A stretch of 64,000 nt of DNA from Tatumella ptyseos ATCC 33301 (GCF_000735525.1 NZ_JMPR01000041.1:46767-110766); one strand, 5' to 3'; counted from the first letter of the stretch, positions 36,838 through 46,965 are shown. The notes: a model not told the origin generated them from the letters alone. A program made the numbers and translations.

Positions 36838-37301
36838 CGTGGCTCTTCCCAGCGCTTAGCCGCCTGTTCATCACTTTCCCGCGAACTCACCCAGCGATCC
36901 CCCTGCGCAGTGGCTTCCCGTTTCCAGAAGGGTGCCTGCGTTTTCAGAATATCCATAATATAACTGGCCGCGGCAAACGCGCTGCTGCGATGCGCTGAAC
37001 TGACGCCCACCAGCACAATCTCATCGCCCGGTGCCAGGCACCCTACCCGATGGATAATGGCGACCTGCTGTAAGGGCCAACGCTCCCGAGCCAGGGTGGC
37101 AATATCGTGCAGCACTTTGTCTGTCATGGCCGGATAATGCTCAAGCGTCAGGGTCGCGATGCTGTCACCGGCATTATGATTGCGCACTTTTCCGGTGAAG
37201 GTCACGATAGCCCCGTCTTCATCACTGGCTGACAGCCACTGGTAAACATCGGCGAGGGAGAACGGTGCTTCCCCGACCCTGATCATTGTCTTACTCGTCA
37301 T
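36834..37301 (-). CDS. moaE: Molybdopterin synthase catalytic subunit MoaE
   Basis: A 155-aa protein matching E. coli MoaE (150 aa). With MoaD it transfers two sulfurs to cyclic pyranopterin monophosphate, making molybdopterin. The catalytic lysines lie in the KTQAPFWKREAT segment, and the TFTGKVRNHNxGD and SSAHRSSAF blocks are conserved. It is the last canonical gene of moaABCDE and overlaps the following yaiW-like gene. Confidence 0.97.
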   Translation of the reverse strand: MTSKTMIRVGEAPFSLADVYQWLSASDEDGAIVTFTGKVRNHNAGDSIATLTLEHYPAMTDKVLHDIATLARERWPLQQVAIIHRVGCLAPGDEIVLVGVSSAHRSSAFAAASYIMDILKTQAPFWKREATAQGDRWVSSRESDEQAAKRWEEPR

Positions 37302-37304
37302 CCC

Positions 37305-37550
37305 TTAACCTCCGGTTACAGGCGGAAAGAAAGCCACTTCGTCCCCGTCATTCAGGGGATGACTGAAAGAGACCAGGGTCTGGTTAACAGCCACCAGCAA
37401 TTTTTCTTTTTCCAGTGCCAGGGCCAAAGGGTCATCCAGAGTCACCAGATGCTGATGTAATGCATCAACATCCGGGTAAACGGACGCGACCTTAAGTTCT
37501 GAACGTCCGGCCAGCTCACGAACGCGGGCAAAAAATAACACATTAATCAT
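37305..37550 (-). CDS. moaD: Molybdopterin synthase sulfur carrier subunit MoaD
   Basis: An 81-aa ubiquitin-like protein ending in Gly-Gly, the residue adenylated by MoeB and then thiocarboxylated. Length equals E. coli MoaD. The ATG at 37550 overlaps the moaC stop by 8 nt; the in-frame GTG two codons upstream is less likely because the protein would then differ from the family start. Confidence 0.96.
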   Translation of the reverse strand: MINVLFFARVRELAGRSELKVASVYPDVDALHQHLVTLDDPLALALEKEKLLVAVNQTLVSFSHPLNDGDEVAFFPPVTGG

Positions 37551-38028
37551 GGTCACCCGCCCTGAAATCTCCGGATTTACCGCCGGTCTTACTGACCAGC
37601 CTCACCCCGTCAATCACGATATCTTTCTGCACGGCTTTGCACATATCGTAAATAGTCAGTGCCGCGACGGACGCCGCAGTCAGCGCTTCCATTTCCACGC
37701 CGGTTTTACCGGTCAGCCGGCAAACGGCTTCAATGTGTACCTGAGCGCTGTCAGGTAACGGAGTCAGTGTCACTTCTGCTTTGCTGAGCATCAGCGGATG
37801 ACAGAGAGGGATAAGCTCCCAGGTGCGCTTAGCGGCCTGGATGCCGGCAATCCGCGCCGTGGCAAAGACATCACCTTTGTGGTGGCTGCCGTCAATGATC
37901 ATCTGCAGGGTCTGCGGATGCATACAAACGTAAGCTTCTGCACGTGCTTCACGTACTGTCTCAGATTTGGCCGAGACATCGACCATGTGTGCATCGCCGG
38001 CACGGTTGATATGGGTGAGTTGGGACAT
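37543..38028 (-). CDS. moaC: Cyclic pyranopterin monophosphate synthase MoaC
   Basis: A 161-aa protein identical in length to E. coli MoaC. It converts the MoaA product 3',8-cyclo-GTP to cyclic pyranopterin monophosphate. The substrate-binding ELIPLCHPL block and the GVEMEALTA and MCKAVQKD blocks are intact. It overlaps moaD and lies 2 nt after moaB. Confidence 0.98.
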   Translation of the reverse strand: MSQLTHINRAGDAHMVDVSAKSETVREARAEAYVCMHPQTLQMIIDGSHHKGDVFATARIAGIQAAKRTWELIPLCHPLMLSKAEVTLTPLPDSAQVHIEAVCRLTGKTGVEMEALTAASVAALTIYDMCKAVQKDIVIDGVRLVSKTGGKSGDFRAGDHD

Positions 38029-38030
38029 AA

Positions 38031-38546
38031 TCAGATTTTCTTAAGCTGAGAAACAAAATTACAGGGACGGGTGGTGGCATCGATTTGTGAGCAGATAATC
38101 CGCTCCCAGGCCTGACGACAGGCACTGGTGGAGCCAGGCAGCGCAAATATCAGTGTCTGATTAGCAAGGCCCGCCAGTGCCCGGGACTGCAGCGTCGCCG
38201 CGCCGATATCTTCGTACGAAACCATCCGGAACAGCTCACCAAACCCCTCAATAGTGCGGTCGAGCAGAGGTTCAATGGCCTCGGGCGTACTGTTTTTGGG
38301 ATGGAAGCCGGTGCCACCGTTGATAATAACGACCTGCACCTGCTCACTGGCAATCCAGCGGGAGACACCGGCCCGGATAGAGTAACGATTATCAGGGCAG
38401 ATAAGCTGCTCAGCCACCTGGTGCCCCGCCTCACGGATGGCTTCTGCTAAATAGTCACCTGAGCTGTCCTGCGAGGCATCACGGCTGTCAGAAACGGTCA
38501 TGATCGCCACGGATAACGGCACAAACTCTTTCGGGGATTTACTCAT
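38031..38546 (-). CDS. moaB: Molybdenum cofactor protein MoaB
   Basis: A 171-aa MogA-like protein matching E. coli MoaB (170 aa). The TVSDSRD start, GGTG pocket and PGS(T/S) block that bind pterin or nucleotide are present. In E. coli its exact role is unclear, because MogA does the adenylylation step. It lies between moaA and moaC in the operon. Confidence 0.97.
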   Translation of the reverse strand: MSKSPKEFVPLSVAIMTVSDSRDASQDSSGDYLAEAIREAGHQVAEQLICPDNRYSIRAGVSRWIASEQVQVVIINGGTGFHPKNSTPEAIEPLLDRTIEGFGELFRMVSYEDIGAATLQSRALAGLANQTLIFALPGSTSACRQAWERIICSQIDATTRPCNFVSQLKKI

Positions 38547-38560
38547 TCTGTCTCTCCTGA

Positions 38561-39547
38561 TTATCCACCAATAAACGACAGGTTCTGCGTGATCCCGGTA
38601 TTTCCCTGGTGCAGAAAATGGGTCTGTTTTTTCCGGCCCAGGCTTTGACGGATCCTGGCCAGTAATTCATCCTGATGCTGATCATCTGCCAGTAAATCGC
38701 GCAGCGGTATGCCGTGCTCACCGAACAGACAGAGGTGCAGGTTGCCGATGGCCGACACCCGCAGCCGGTTGCAGCTCAGACAAAAGTCTTTTTCATACGG
38801 CATGATAAGACCGATGCTGCCCTGGTAATCCGGATGGGAGAAGACCTGTGCCGGGCCATCATCTTTTGCCCTGGCCTGTAATTGCCAGCCCAGATGCAGC
38901 AGTTGCTGACGGATAACCTCTCCGGAAACATGATGTTTTCTGAACAGTGCACTGCCCTCACCGGTTTCCATCAGTTCAATAAAGCGCAACTGGATCGGTC
39001 GTGATTTTATCCAGTCAAGAAACATGTGAAGCTGATGGCTGTTGAGATCTTTCATCAGCACGGTATTAACTTTGACCTGTGCAAAACCAGCCTCAAAGGC
39101 GGCATCGATGCCGCCCATCACCTGGTGCAGTTTATCCTGCCCGGTGATGGCATAGAACTGGCGGGCATCGAGGCTGTCAATGCTGACATTCACGGCGGTC
39201 AGCCCGGCATCCCGCCACTGCTGAATATCGCGCTGCATACGATAACCGTTGGTCGTCATCGCAATCTTACGCAGCTCAGGGTTTTCCCTGACCGCAGCGA
39301 TGATTTCAGTGAAATCCCGCCGCAAAGAGGGCTCTCCCCCTGTCAGGCGGATCTTTTCCGTTCCGGCGGCTACGAATGCCCGGCTGACCCGGCGGATTTC
39401 ATCCAGGGATAAAAAACCTTTATTACGGACAGACTGTGGCCGGTAACCCTCCGGCAGGCAATAGGTGCAGCGGAAGTTACAGACATCGGTCACGGACAGT
39501 CGTAAATAGTAAAAACGCCGGTCAAAGGTATCAATTAACGAAGACAC
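38561..39547 (-). CDS. moaA: GTP 3',8-cyclase MoaA (radical SAM)
   Basis: A 328-aa radical SAM enzyme matching E. coli MoaA (329 aa). It forms 3',8-cyclo-7,8-dihydro-GTP, the first step of molybdopterin synthesis. The SAM cluster Cys are 23, 27 and 30 (CX3CX2C) and a second cluster has CX2CX13C in the C-terminal part; the protein ends in Gly-Gly, needed for activity. It starts with GTG 39547, whose AAAGG ribosome site lies in the 3' end of the Moco riboswitch. Confidence 0.98.
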   Translation of the reverse strand: MSSLIDTFDRRFYYLRLSVTDVCNFRCTYCLPEGYRPQSVRNKGFLSLDEIRRVSRAFVAAGTEKIRLTGGEPSLRRDFTEIIAAVRENPELRKIAMTTNGYRMQRDIQQWRDAGLTAVNVSIDSLDARQFYAITGQDKLHQVMGGIDAAFEAGFAQVKVNTVLMKDLNSHQLHMFLDWIKSRPIQLRFIELMETGEGSALFRKHHVSGEVIRQQLLHLGWQLQARAKDDGPAQVFSHPDYQGSIGLIMPYEKDFCLSCNRLRVSAIGNLHLCLFGEHGIPLRDLLADDQHQDELLARIRQSLGRKKQTHFLHQGNTGITQNLSFIGG

Positions 39548-39660
39548 AGGAACACCTTTCCAAGTCGGGAGATGCGGTCATTTCTTCCCGCACCCTGGCA
39601 GTTTGTGACTGCGGCCCGACCGCCATATTCGTGGAGAAACTTAGGTCAGACGGGCTTTGA
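39548..39660 (-). ncRNA. Molybdenum cofactor (Moco) riboswitch of moaA
   Basis: The 113-nt leader before moaA contains, on the minus strand, GGGTGCGGGAAG followed by ATGACCGCATCTCCCGAC and ends with GGAAAGG, which serves as the moaA ribosome site. These blocks, their order and the GGGTGCGGG/CCGCATCTCCC pairing match the Moco RNA motif found before E. coli moaA. The ribosome site within the aptamer end points to translational control. Recognition is from memory of the motif and visible pairing; a covariance search was not run. Confidence 0.8.
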
Positions 39661-39666
39661 GTGTAA

Positions 39667-39684
39667 ATTATCCGTACAGATAAT
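39667..39684. promoter_or_regulatory. Inverted repeat upstream of the moaA leader
   Basis: ATTATC-N6-GATAAT is a perfect 6-bp dyad adjoining the riboswitch, between divergent moaA and ybhK. It could be an operator for moaA (ModE and FNR act there in E. coli), but it does not match either consensus well. Confidence 0.35.
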
Positions 39685-39879
39685 CGTCTGTCAGCGATTC
39701 TAGCGCGAAAGCACAGCCTGCACCATGCCGTTTGTCAGCCGGCATTTGATGTCAGACAGGTTAAACACAGATTTATCTTCTGTTCAATACACTATGCTTA
39801 ACCGAAGATGTTGATTTATTCTACCCATTATCCTGTAAAACTTTTGCCGCTCAGGATGGCAGCTCATTTAAGGAGTGTT

Positions 39880-40782
39880 ATGAACCGCACACTGGCAGAT
39901 TTGGATCGTGTTGTGGCTATCGGTGGAGGGCATGGATTAGGCCGTGTTATGTCCTCACTCTCTTTCCTGGGCTCCAGACTGACCGGGATAGTCACCACGA
40001 CAGATAACGGCGGTTCGACCGGCAGGATCCGTCGTTCAGAAGGCGGTATCGCATGGGGAGATATGCGTAACTGTCTGAACCAGTTAATCACCGAACCGGG
40101 TATTGCCTCTGCTATGTTTGAATACCGCTTCAGCGGCAATGGTGAACTGGCAGGTCATAACCTCGGTAATCTGATGCTGAAAGCGCTGGATAATCTGAGT
40201 GTGCGCCCGCTGGAAGCCATCAATCTTATCCGTAACGTTCTGAAAGTGGATGCTCTGCTGATCCCGATGTCAGAGCAACCGGTCGACCTGGTGGCCACTG
40301 ACAGTAAAGGACAGGCTGTTTACGGTGAAACTGCCATCGATGCCATGACAGAAACGCCTGCAACCCTTGAGCTTTGCCCGCAGGTTCAGTCAACCCGTGA
40401 AGCCATCGGCGCTATTGCCGAAGCTGACCTGATCCTGATTGGGCCCGGCAGTTTTTATACCAGTCTGATGCCGGTTCTGCTGCTGGAGCAGATGGCGACA
40501 GCACTCCGTCGGACTCCCGCCCCGATGATTTTTATCGGCAACCTCGGTCGGGAAATCAGTCCTGCCGGGACATTGAGTGTGGCCGATAAACTGATGAAAA
40601 TGGAACAGGTCATTGGCCGTCAGGTGATCGATGCCGTGGTCGTCAGTCCCGCCACCGATACGGCGGGACTGAACGGGCGAACAATTATCCGGCATCCGCT
40701 GGAAGCCGGTGATATTCGCTACCGCCATGATCGCCAGTTGCTACATATTGCGCTGGAAAAAGCCGTTCAGGCCCTCAGTTGA
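39880..40782 (+). CDS. ybhK: YvcK/YbhK family gluconeogenesis-type factor
   Basis: A 300-aa protein of the CofD-like YvcK family matching E. coli YbhK (302 aa). The GGGHGLG nucleotide-binding loop, [14 protein letters not shown] block and GNLMLKAL block are clear. Gram-positive YvcK binds UDP-GlcNAc and is needed on gluconeogenic carbon sources; E. coli YbhK is uncharacterised. ATG 39880 has AGGAG 5 nt upstream and matches E. coli; the ORF extends 24 codons further. Confidence 0.95.
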   Translation: MNRTLADLDRVVAIGGGHGLGRVMSSLSFLGSRLTGIVTTTDNGGSTGRIRRSEGGIAWGDMRNCLNQLITEPGIASAMFEYRFSGNGELAGHNLGNLMLKALDNLSVRPLEAINLIRNVLKVDALLIPMSEQPVDLVATDSKGQAVYGETAIDAMTETPATLELCPQVQSTREAIGAIAEADLILIGPGSFYTSLMPVLLLEQMATALRRTPAPMIFIGNLGREISPAGTLSVADKLMKMEQVIGRQVIDAVVVSPATDTAGLNGRTIIRHPLEAGDIRYRHDRQLLHIALEKAVQALS

Positions 40783-40787
40783 GGGCC
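40770..40787. terminator. Hairpin at the ybhK stop codon
   Basis: GGCCCTCA and TGAGGGCC form a perfect dyad that includes the ybhK TGA. It lies between convergent ybhK and uvrB without a T-run, so its role as terminator is uncertain. Confidence 0.35.
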
Positions 40788-40804
40788 GGGAGGTCGCCGT
40801 AACA

Positions 40805-42832
40805 CTACGATGTGGCAATAAACAATGCACGGAGTTCGTGTAATTCATCGCGGACCCGTGCTGCCTCCTCAAATTCAAGATCCATCGCGTGCTGCTGCAT
40901 ACGGGCTTCCAGTTCGCTGATCTTTTTCTGCATGGCCTGTGGCGTTAAGGCCGCATATTCTCCGCCGTTTCCGGCCACACCGCGGCCATTCTGTTTGTCC
41001 CGCGATTTCCCTTTCGTTTTCCCGGCCGACTGCCCCAGTTCCAGAATATCGGTCACTTTCTTGTTCAGCCGCGTGGGGACAATACCGTGCTCCGCATTCC
41101 AGGCTTCCTGTTTTTCACGACGACGTTCGGTTTCGTCGATGGCCCGTGCCATGGAGGGTGTGATGCGGTCGCCATACAGGATGGCCTTACCATTGATATT
41201 ACGTGCGGCACGTCCGATGGTCTGGATCAATGAACGTTCCGAACGCAGGAAACCTTCTTTATCCGCATCCAGAATAGCCACCAGCGAAACCTCCGGCATA
41301 TCCAGCCCCTCACGTAACAGGTTAATCCCCACCAGCACATCGAATTCCCCGAGACGTAAGTCGCGAATAATTTCCATACGCTCAACGGTATCAATATCCG
41401 AATGCAGATAACGGACCCGCTCACCATGTTCTTCCAGGTATTCGGTCAGATCTTCTGCCATCCGTTTGGTCAGTGTGGTCACCAGCACACGTTCATTCAG
41501 GGTCACCCGCTGACGGATTTCTGAGAGCAAATCATCCACCTGAGTCGCCACCGGCCGCACCTCAATAATCGGGTCAAGCAATCCGGTCGGACGTACCACC
41601 TGTTCTATCACTTCCCCGCCGGATTTTTCCAGTTCATAGGCCCCGGGCGTTGCAGAAACATAGATAGTTTGTGGTGCCAGCGCTTCAAATTCTTCAAATT
41701 TCAGTGGCCGGTTATCCAGCGCTGACGGCAGCCGGAAACCATATTCCACCAGATTTTCCTTACGGGCACGGTCTCCGCGATACATACCGCCTATCTGCGG
41801 AATAGTCACGTGAGACTCATCGACCACCAGCAGACCATCGGCAGGCAGATAGTCAAATAAGGTCGGTGGAGCCTCACCAGGTCCGCGTCCGGAAAGATAA
41901 CGCGAGTAGTTTTCAATCCCGGAGCAATACCCGAGTTCGTTCATCATCTCCAGATCAAACTGGGTACGCTGCGCGATACGCTGCTCTTCCAGCAGCTTAT
42001 TATTTTCCAGTAACACCCGGCGCCGGTCAGCCAGTTCGGTTTTAATCTCTTCCATGGACTGAACAATACGTTCACGCGGTGTCACATAGTGCGTTTTCGG
42101 GTAGACGGTGTAACGCGGTATCGTCTGTGCAATCTGCCCTGTCAGCGGGTCGAAAATCGATAACCGCTCGACTTCATCATCAAATAACTCTACCCGCAGG
42201 GCAATTTCATCCGATTCTGCAGGGAAAATATCAATCACCTCGCCACGCACGCGGAACGTTCCGCGCTGAAATGCCTGATCGTTACGTGTGTACTGAAGCT
42301 CGGCCAGCCGGCGCAGGATACTGCGTTGATCAATGATCATCCCGCGGGTCAGATGCAGCATCATTTTAAGATACAGATCCGGGTCACCCAGACCATAAAT
42401 CGCCGAGACCGATGCCACCACAATAACATCTTTGCGCTCCAGCAGGGCCTTGGTGGCAGACAGACGCATCTGCTCTATATGTTCATTTACAGAGGCATCT
42501 TTTTCGATAAAGGTATCAGAACTCGGCACATAAGCTTCCGGCTGATAATAGTCATAATACGAGACGAAATATTCCACCGCATTGTCAGGAAAGAAGGCTT
42601 TCATTTCGCCATACAACTGTGCCGCCAGCGTTTTGTTGGGGGCAAGTACCATAGTCGGACGGTTAAGGTCCGCAATCACATTGGCGACCGTAAAGGTTTT
42701 GCCTGATCCGGTGACCCCGAGCAATGTCTGATGCGCCAGACCGTCTTCCAGACCTTCCTCCAGTTGCCGGATAGCGTCCGGCTGGTCACCGGATGGACTG
42801 AATTCAGAATGGAGTTTAAACACTTTGCTCAT
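40805..42832 (-). CDS. uvrB: Excinuclease ABC subunit B
   Basis: A 675-aa protein matching E. coli UvrB (673 aa), the damage-verifying helicase-like subunit of nucleotide excision repair. Walker A (GVTGSGKT, about 39-46), the beta-hairpin [12 protein letters not shown], motifs through VIGRAARN-like QTIGRAARN, and the C-terminal UVR domain that contacts UvrC (last 35 residues) are all present. Upstream are a LexA box and several DnaA boxes. Confidence 0.98.
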   Translation of the reverse strand: MSKVFKLHSEFSPSGDQPDAIRQLEEGLEDGLAHQTLLGVTGSGKTFTVANVIADLNRPTMVLAPNKTLAAQLYGEMKAFFPDNAVEYFVSYYDYYQPEAYVPSSDTFIEKDASVNEHIEQMRLSATKALLERKDVIVVASVSAIYGLGDPDLYLKMMLHLTRGMIIDQRSILRRLAELQYTRNDQAFQRGTFRVRGEVIDIFPAESDEIALRVELFDDEVERLSIFDPLTGQIAQTIPRYTVYPKTHYVTPRERIVQSMEEIKTELADRRRVLLENNKLLEEQRIAQRTQFDLEMMNELGYCSGIENYSRYLSGRGPGEAPPTLFDYLPADGLLVVDESHVTIPQIGGMYRGDRARKENLVEYGFRLPSALDNRPLKFEEFEALAPQTIYVSATPGAYELEKSGGEVIEQVVRPTGLLDPIIEVRPVATQVDDLLSEIRQRVTLNERVLVTTLTKRMAEDLTEYLEEHGERVRYLHSDIDTVERMEIIRDLRLGEFDVLVGINLLREGLDMPEVSLVAILDADKEGFLRSERSLIQTIGRAARNINGKAILYGDRITPSMARAIDETERRREKQEAWNAEHGIVPTRLNKKVTDILELGQSAGKTKGKSRDKQNGRGVAGNGGEYAALTPQAMQKKISELEARMQQHAMDLEFEEAARVRDELHELRALFIATS

Positions 42833-42906
42833 CGTATGCCTGCCTGTTGCGTTTGACGGTGCGGGGTAACTATTTTACTCGCTGACTGAAAATATGCCAA
42901 TCGATA

Positions 42907-42926
42907 CACTGTATATATAGCCAGTT
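42907..42926 (-). promoter_or_regulatory. LexA (SOS) box of uvrB
   Basis: The plus strand reads CTGT-ATATATAG-CCAG within 42909-42924, one base off CTGT-N8-ACAG. The E. coli uvrB box also has CCAG in the second arm. It is about 75 nt upstream of the uvrB start. Confidence 0.85.
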
Positions 42927-43670
42927 CTGTTAAAAAAAACTTAACAGCGCAGACCCTGAAACAGACCCTTCCCCCCGCTAAACATCTCTCCGGTCGGGTT
43001 ATCCACCGGAACTTTGTTCCTTTACCTTTTGTCAAGCGATTGTCATAAAGGCATGGCAAAATTCCGGGTGGCAATACGCGAAGACTTGCTTTTAATTAAC
43101 TAGTTGAATAAATAAGAATAATAAGAAAAGCCCGGTTTACAGCCAGCCTGTTGCCAGCCCGCATATTTCCTTGCGTCAGCGCTGTTTTACGACGCTAATG
43201 CACATAGTTATCCACAGGAATGGTGGATAACTGATTTTAGCCCAGAGAGGACCTGCTGTGCATAAAGTGCAGGAGGTGGAAAATACCGGTTAAAAAATAT
43301 TTTTTTAAGTTTTTTTACCGTTTTACGACGGGTTTCATTGCATTCATAACCGCTGCCAGCGCGGTATTTTTGACTACAGTCAAGCCCCCTGACTCAGATT
43401 TTATCACTTTTTAGCCTTTTTGCTGCACCACGATACCTGCACTGAAGCACCGACAAAGTGCAACCATTTCTTAACCTGGCCCACAGGCGGGAAAAAACCG
43501 TACTGCAGGCCCCTGCGCTTTCAGGCAGGCTCACGATCCGGGGGGGTCGTAAAAGCTGGCCCGGATATTGCTTGATCAGGTAAAAGCTGTCGCCGGAGGG
43601 AGAGATGACACGGACTTGCTGTCCCGTGTTCATTCGTCAGGCCTTGTTTACTACGAGAGGAGTTCAACAG
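42927..43670. other. Long non-coding region upstream of uvrB with DnaA boxes
   Basis: About 740 bp without a supported gene. It holds three 9-mers of the DnaA-box type: TTATCCACC at 42999, TTATCCACA at 43208 and its inverted partner at 43222-43230. The last two form a perfect 9-bp inverted repeat. AT-rich tracts lie near 43080-43130 and 43290-43320. In E. coli bioD directly follows uvrB; the extra length here comes with the orphan ATPase gene. Confidence 0.6.
43208..43230. promoter_or_regulatory. Paired inverted DnaA boxes
   Basis: TTATCCACA on the plus strand (43208-43216) faces TTATCCACC on the minus strand (43230-43222), separated by 5 bp. The first is a perfect R-type DnaA box. DnaA has been implicated in control of the E. 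coli uvrB upstream region. Confidence 0.6.
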
Positions 43671-44381
43671 ATGCTGAGTTTACGTGCTATCAATCAATTT
43701 TACGGTCAAAACCATACACTCTGGGATGTGGATTTGGATCTGATGCCAGGCTCATGCACTGCTGTGCTCGGTCAGCACGGAATGGGTAAAACCACCCTCG
43801 TTAACTGTATTATGGGGTATTTGCCGGTCAACAGTGGCACCATGACCTGGCAGGAAAAAAACGCCCCGCCCCGCGATCTGAATCTGCAACCTTCAGAACA
43901 ACGGGCCGGGATGGGCATCGGGTATGTCCCTCAGGCGCGTAATATTTTCTCCCGGATGAGTGTGGAGGATAACCTGATGATTGCGCTGAAAGCCGCCCGC
44001 AGTAACGGACCACTGGCGATCCCGCCGATGATTTTTGACCTTTTTCCTCATTTGTATGACCTGCGCCACCAGCGTAGTGGCGACTTATCCCCGGATCAAC
44101 AGCAGCAACTGACCCTTGCCCGGGCGCTGGTATTACAGCCCAAGCTGCTGATCCTGGATGAACCGACTGAAGGTATGTCCCCCTGGCTGGAGGAAGATAT
44201 GGGCAACCTGCTGCGTTGCCTGAATCATCAGTACGGTATGACCATCCTGCTGCTGGGGCAAAGAGTCTCCTTTATCCGTCGTGTTGCGGATTACTTTTTA
44301 TTACTGCATCGCGGACGGAATGTGGCCACCGGCCGGGTGGCCCAACTGGATGAGGGAATGATCAATAAGTGGCTGACCTGA
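43671..44381 (+). CDS. urtE: Orphan UrtE-like ABC transporter ATP-binding protein
   Basis: A 236-aa ABC ATPase most like UrtE, the ATPase of the urea ABC importer: the NQFYG start, TLVNCIMG, YVPQARNIFSRMSVEDNL and IFDLFPHL blocks fit. Walker A is at 34-41 (GQHGMGKT), Walker B is LLILDEPTEG near 160. The signature motif reads LSPDQ (138-142) instead of LSGGQ, and the H-loop region reads LLLGQ. No urtA-D or urease gene is in the window. ATG 43671 has GAGAGGAG 8 nt upstream; the ORF extends 22 codons more. Its end overlaps convergent bioD by 20 bp. Activity is doubtful. Confidence 0.8.
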   Translation: MLSLRAINQFYGQNHTLWDVDLDLMPGSCTAVLGQHGMGKTTLVNCIMGYLPVNSGTMTWQEKNAPPRDLNLQPSEQRAGMGIGYVPQARNIFSRMSVEDNLMIALKAARSNGPLAIPPMIFDLFPHLYDLRHQRSGDLSPDQQQQLTLARALVLQPKLLILDEPTEGMSPWLEEDMGNLLRCLNHQYGMTILLLGQRVSFIRRVADYFLLLHRGRNVATGRVAQLDEGMINKWLT

Positions 44382-45057
44382 TACTCTCCGGCAAATCAAG
44401 ATAGCGACCGCAGGATGAAAACTCCGTATCGTCAGTTAAGTGCGGGATCTCCCCCAGCAAAGGCGCCGGAAGAGAGTGCATCAGTGTGTGCAGGTATGGC
44501 TGATGCCGGTATTGCGGCGGCTGTACATTGCTGGCTATCCAGCCCGCCAGCACCTGTCCGGATGCCTGTATCGCCTCCGCCGTCAGTAGTGCATGATTGA
44601 TACAGCCAAGCTTCATCCCCACCACCAGAATAACCGGGAGTTGCTCACGGATAACCCATTCAGGATAAAGAAACCCTTCACCCAGAGGGGTAAACCAGCC
44701 ACCTGCCCCTTCAACAGCAATCCAGTCCGCTTTGGTTTTCAGATGCTGTAATCCTGCAGACATCGCCTGTGCTGTTACCGGCCGGTTCTCCGCCTGACTG
44801 ACTATATGCGGTGAGGTTGCCTCTGCGAAAGTTAACGGGTTAATCTCAGCGTAGTGCAGCCCCGACAGACTGTAGCGTTGCAGCAACAGCCCGTCCCGGT
44901 TACGTAATCCCTCCGCGGTCATCTCCGCCCCGGAAGCTACCGGTTTGTAACCCGCGGCCCGCCATCCCCGTTGCGCGGCTGCCTGTAATAACCCGCAGGT
45001 TGCCACCGTCTTGCCGGCATCCGTGTCGGTGCCTGTGATAAACCAGCAATTTTTCAT
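44362..45057 (-). CDS. bioD: Dethiobiotin synthetase BioD
   Basis: A 231-aa enzyme matching E. coli BioD (225 aa). It closes the ureido ring of dethiobiotin from DAPA, CO2 and ATP. P-loop TGTDTDAGKT is at residues 8-17 and the VEGAGGWFTPL block is conserved. It overlaps the bioC stop and ends convergent with the UrtE-like gene. It is the last gene of bioBFCD. Confidence 0.97.
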   Translation of the reverse strand: MKNCWFITGTDTDAGKTVATCGLLQAAAQRGWRAAGYKPVASGAEMTAEGLRNRDGLLLQRYSLSGLHYAEINPLTFAEATSPHIVSQAENRPVTAQAMSAGLQHLKTKADWIAVEGAGGWFTPLGEGFLYPEWVIREQLPVILVVGMKLGCINHALLTAEAIQASGQVLAGWIASNVQPPQYRHQPYLHTLMHSLPAPLLGEIPHLTDDTEFSSCGRYLDLPESIRSATY

Positions 45058-45812
45058 CCTTTGACTCCATACAATAACTGATAACTTAACCGGTAGCCCT
45101 GTCCGTCTTTCGGCCAGGCGGCATCCAGCAGCGCAAGGCGATGCCGCGTTAACGGTTTGCCGGTGCTCCGCTGATGAAGATGGCTGGCACCCACCCCTTT
45201 CAGTGACCAGAGCGCGGATTTCGCATCCGGAAAATGCAATGTGATCGTTTCGCTGAACAGCGAGATACCATATCCGGCAGTCGCCTGCTCAACGGCCGCT
45301 TTTGTCAGGAAACGATTGATGTGCGTACTTCCATCCAGCGCCTGCCAGGCGAGATCAACCTCGGGTAGCGATCCCGCCAGCAGCGTGGAAAACCGCAAAC
45401 CTCCGCCGGGGACTAAAGCGGACAATAACCGTCCAAGACACTGTTGCAAATTGCCGCTCCACTGCAACGCTAAATTGCTCCAGACCATGTCGAAACTGCC
45501 GGGTCCGAAAGGTAACGCATCCAGGTCGGCCTGCACGAAGCTGTCAGCCGCCTGCCGGTGTCGGGCAACGGTCAGCATCTGCGATGAAATATCCAGGGCA
45601 GTGACGTAATGCCCCTGACGGCGAAAATAGCGGCTGTACCAGCCGCTGCCGCATCCGGCATCCAGCACCCTCCCGTGTTGCGGGGGCGGTGCCATTTCCA
45701 GCAGACGATCCCCGCAAAGACGTTGCAGCATGGCATAACTATCATAAGTGGCCGCCGCCCGGCCAAAGGCCCGCCCGATGGCAGCTTTATCTATGTTCAG
45801 TTTTTCACTCAT
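45054..45812 (-). CDS. bioC: Malonyl-ACP O-methyltransferase BioC
   Basis: A 252-aa SAM methyltransferase matching E. coli BioC (251 aa). It methylates malonyl-ACP so the fatty acid machinery can make pimelate. The AFGRAAATYD start, VLDAGCGSGW SAM motif and WSNLALQWSGNL blocks are clear. I chose ATG 45812, one base after the bioF stop, over the ATG at 45830, because it gives tight coupling and the family length. Confidence 0.95.
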   Translation of the reverse strand: MSEKLNIDKAAIGRAFGRAAATYDSYAMLQRLCGDRLLEMAPPPQHGRVLDAGCGSGWYSRYFRRQGHYVTALDISSQMLTVARHRQAADSFVQADLDALPFGPGSFDMVWSNLALQWSGNLQQCLGRLLSALVPGGGLRFSTLLAGSLPEVDLAWQALDGSTHINRFLTKAAVEQATAGYGISLFSETITLHFPDAKSALWSLKGVGASHLHQRSTGKPLTRHRLALLDAAWPKDGQGYRLSYQLLYGVKG

Positions 45813-45813
45813 C

Positions 45814-46965
45814 TCAGCGGGCCGCAGCATACAGTTGCTCCGCTAATTGTCTGATTTGTTCCGGCTGATGAGCGGCTGAAAGCGTTATCCGTAATCGGGC
45901 ACTGCCTGCCGGAACGGTCGGAGGCCGTATCGCATTGACCCAGACCCCGCCCCGGCGCAGGGTCATCGCCAGCTGCTGAGCCGCCTGATTATCGCCGATG
46001 ATCAATGGCTGGATAGCACTTTCTGAAGGAGCCAAAGCCCAGGGGAGATCCGCTGCCAGCTGACGAAAGCAGGCAATATTCTGTTGCAGCTTCTCACGCA
46101 GCTCGTCTCCTCCGGCCACCAGCCTCAGTGCGGTGTCGATAGCGACCGCCTGTGCCGGGGGCATCGCGGTACTGTAAATCAGATGCCTCGCTTTTTGTCG
46201 CAGGTAGTCTGCCAGCTCCGGCCCGCAGAGAATTGCGGCCCCGCTAATGCCCGCAGCCTTACCGAAAGTCACCACCAGGATATCCGGGCGGATCTGTTGC
46301 TGTGAGCAACTCCCGCGGCCCTGAGGACCACAAACGCCAAACCCATGAGCATCGTCCACCACCAGCCAGCTCCCCGAACGGTCGGCCAGCTGGCGAAGTG
46401 CGGCCAGAGGCGCCTGGTCACCGTCCATACTGAACACCCCTTCGGTGACGATCAGGCTTTCTCCGTCACAGGAAGAACGGAGTAATTGCGTCAGGCTGCT
46501 CAGAGAGTTGTGACGGAAACGGCGCAGGTTCGCCGGACTCAGATGCGCGGCCTCCAGAAACGAGGCATGCATCAGTTTGTCAGCCAGCAGCCGATCCGTT
46601 GCTTGTGCCAGTGAAAACACCAGAGCCTGATTCGCGGCAAATCCGGACTGAAACAAGAGCGCCTGCGGAAACCCCAGCCATCCGGCCAGCGTCTCTTCCA
46701 GCTGCTGATGAACCGGGGTATGCCCGGTCACATGCCCTGACGCGCCGGCACCGGCTCCCCACCGGCTAAGCCCCTGCTGCCAGGCAGAAATAATCTCCGG
46801 GTGATGACTTAGTCCGAGATAATCATTGGATGAGAAATGGTGAAATTCCGTCTCCCCGGCCCGAACCCGGCCCCCGGCCAGCGGAGTAACAGGGAGCCGC
46901 GTCCGCCAGAGTCCGGCATTCCGTTGCTGCTGAAGCTCCTGAGTCAGGCGTTGCTGCCAGCTCAT
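45814..46965 (-). CDS. bioF: 8-amino-7-oxononanoate synthase BioF
   Basis: A 383-aa PLP enzyme matching E. coli BioF (384 aa). It joins pimeloyl-ACP and alanine. The [20 protein letters not shown] and [13 protein letters not shown] blocks are present, the last with the PLP lysine near residue 236. Its ATG overlaps the bioB stop (ATGA). Confidence 0.97.
   Translation of the reverse strand: MSWQQRLTQELQQQRNAGLWRTRLPVTPLAGGRVRAGETEFHHFSSNDYLGLSHHPEIISAWQQGLSRWGAGAGASGHVTGHTPVHQQLEETLAGWLGFPQALLFQSGFAANQALVFSLAQATDRLLADKLMHASFLEAAHLSPANLRRFRHNSLSSLTQLLRSSCDGESLIVTEGVFSMDGDQAPLAALRQLADRSGSWLVVDDAHGFGVCGPQGRGSCSQQQIRPDILVVTFGKAAGISGAAILCGPELADYLRQKARHLIYSTAMPPAQAVAIDTALRLVAGGDELREKLQQNIACFRQLAADLPWALAPSESAIQPLIIGDNQAAQQLAMTLRRGGVWVNAIRPPTVPAGSARLRITLSAAHQPEQIRQLAEQLYAAAR

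Noticed and set aside
42829-43074. An 81-codon minus-strand frame upstream of uvrB
   Set aside because: It runs through the LexA box and promoter region and overlaps the uvrB start; its composition is not protein-like.
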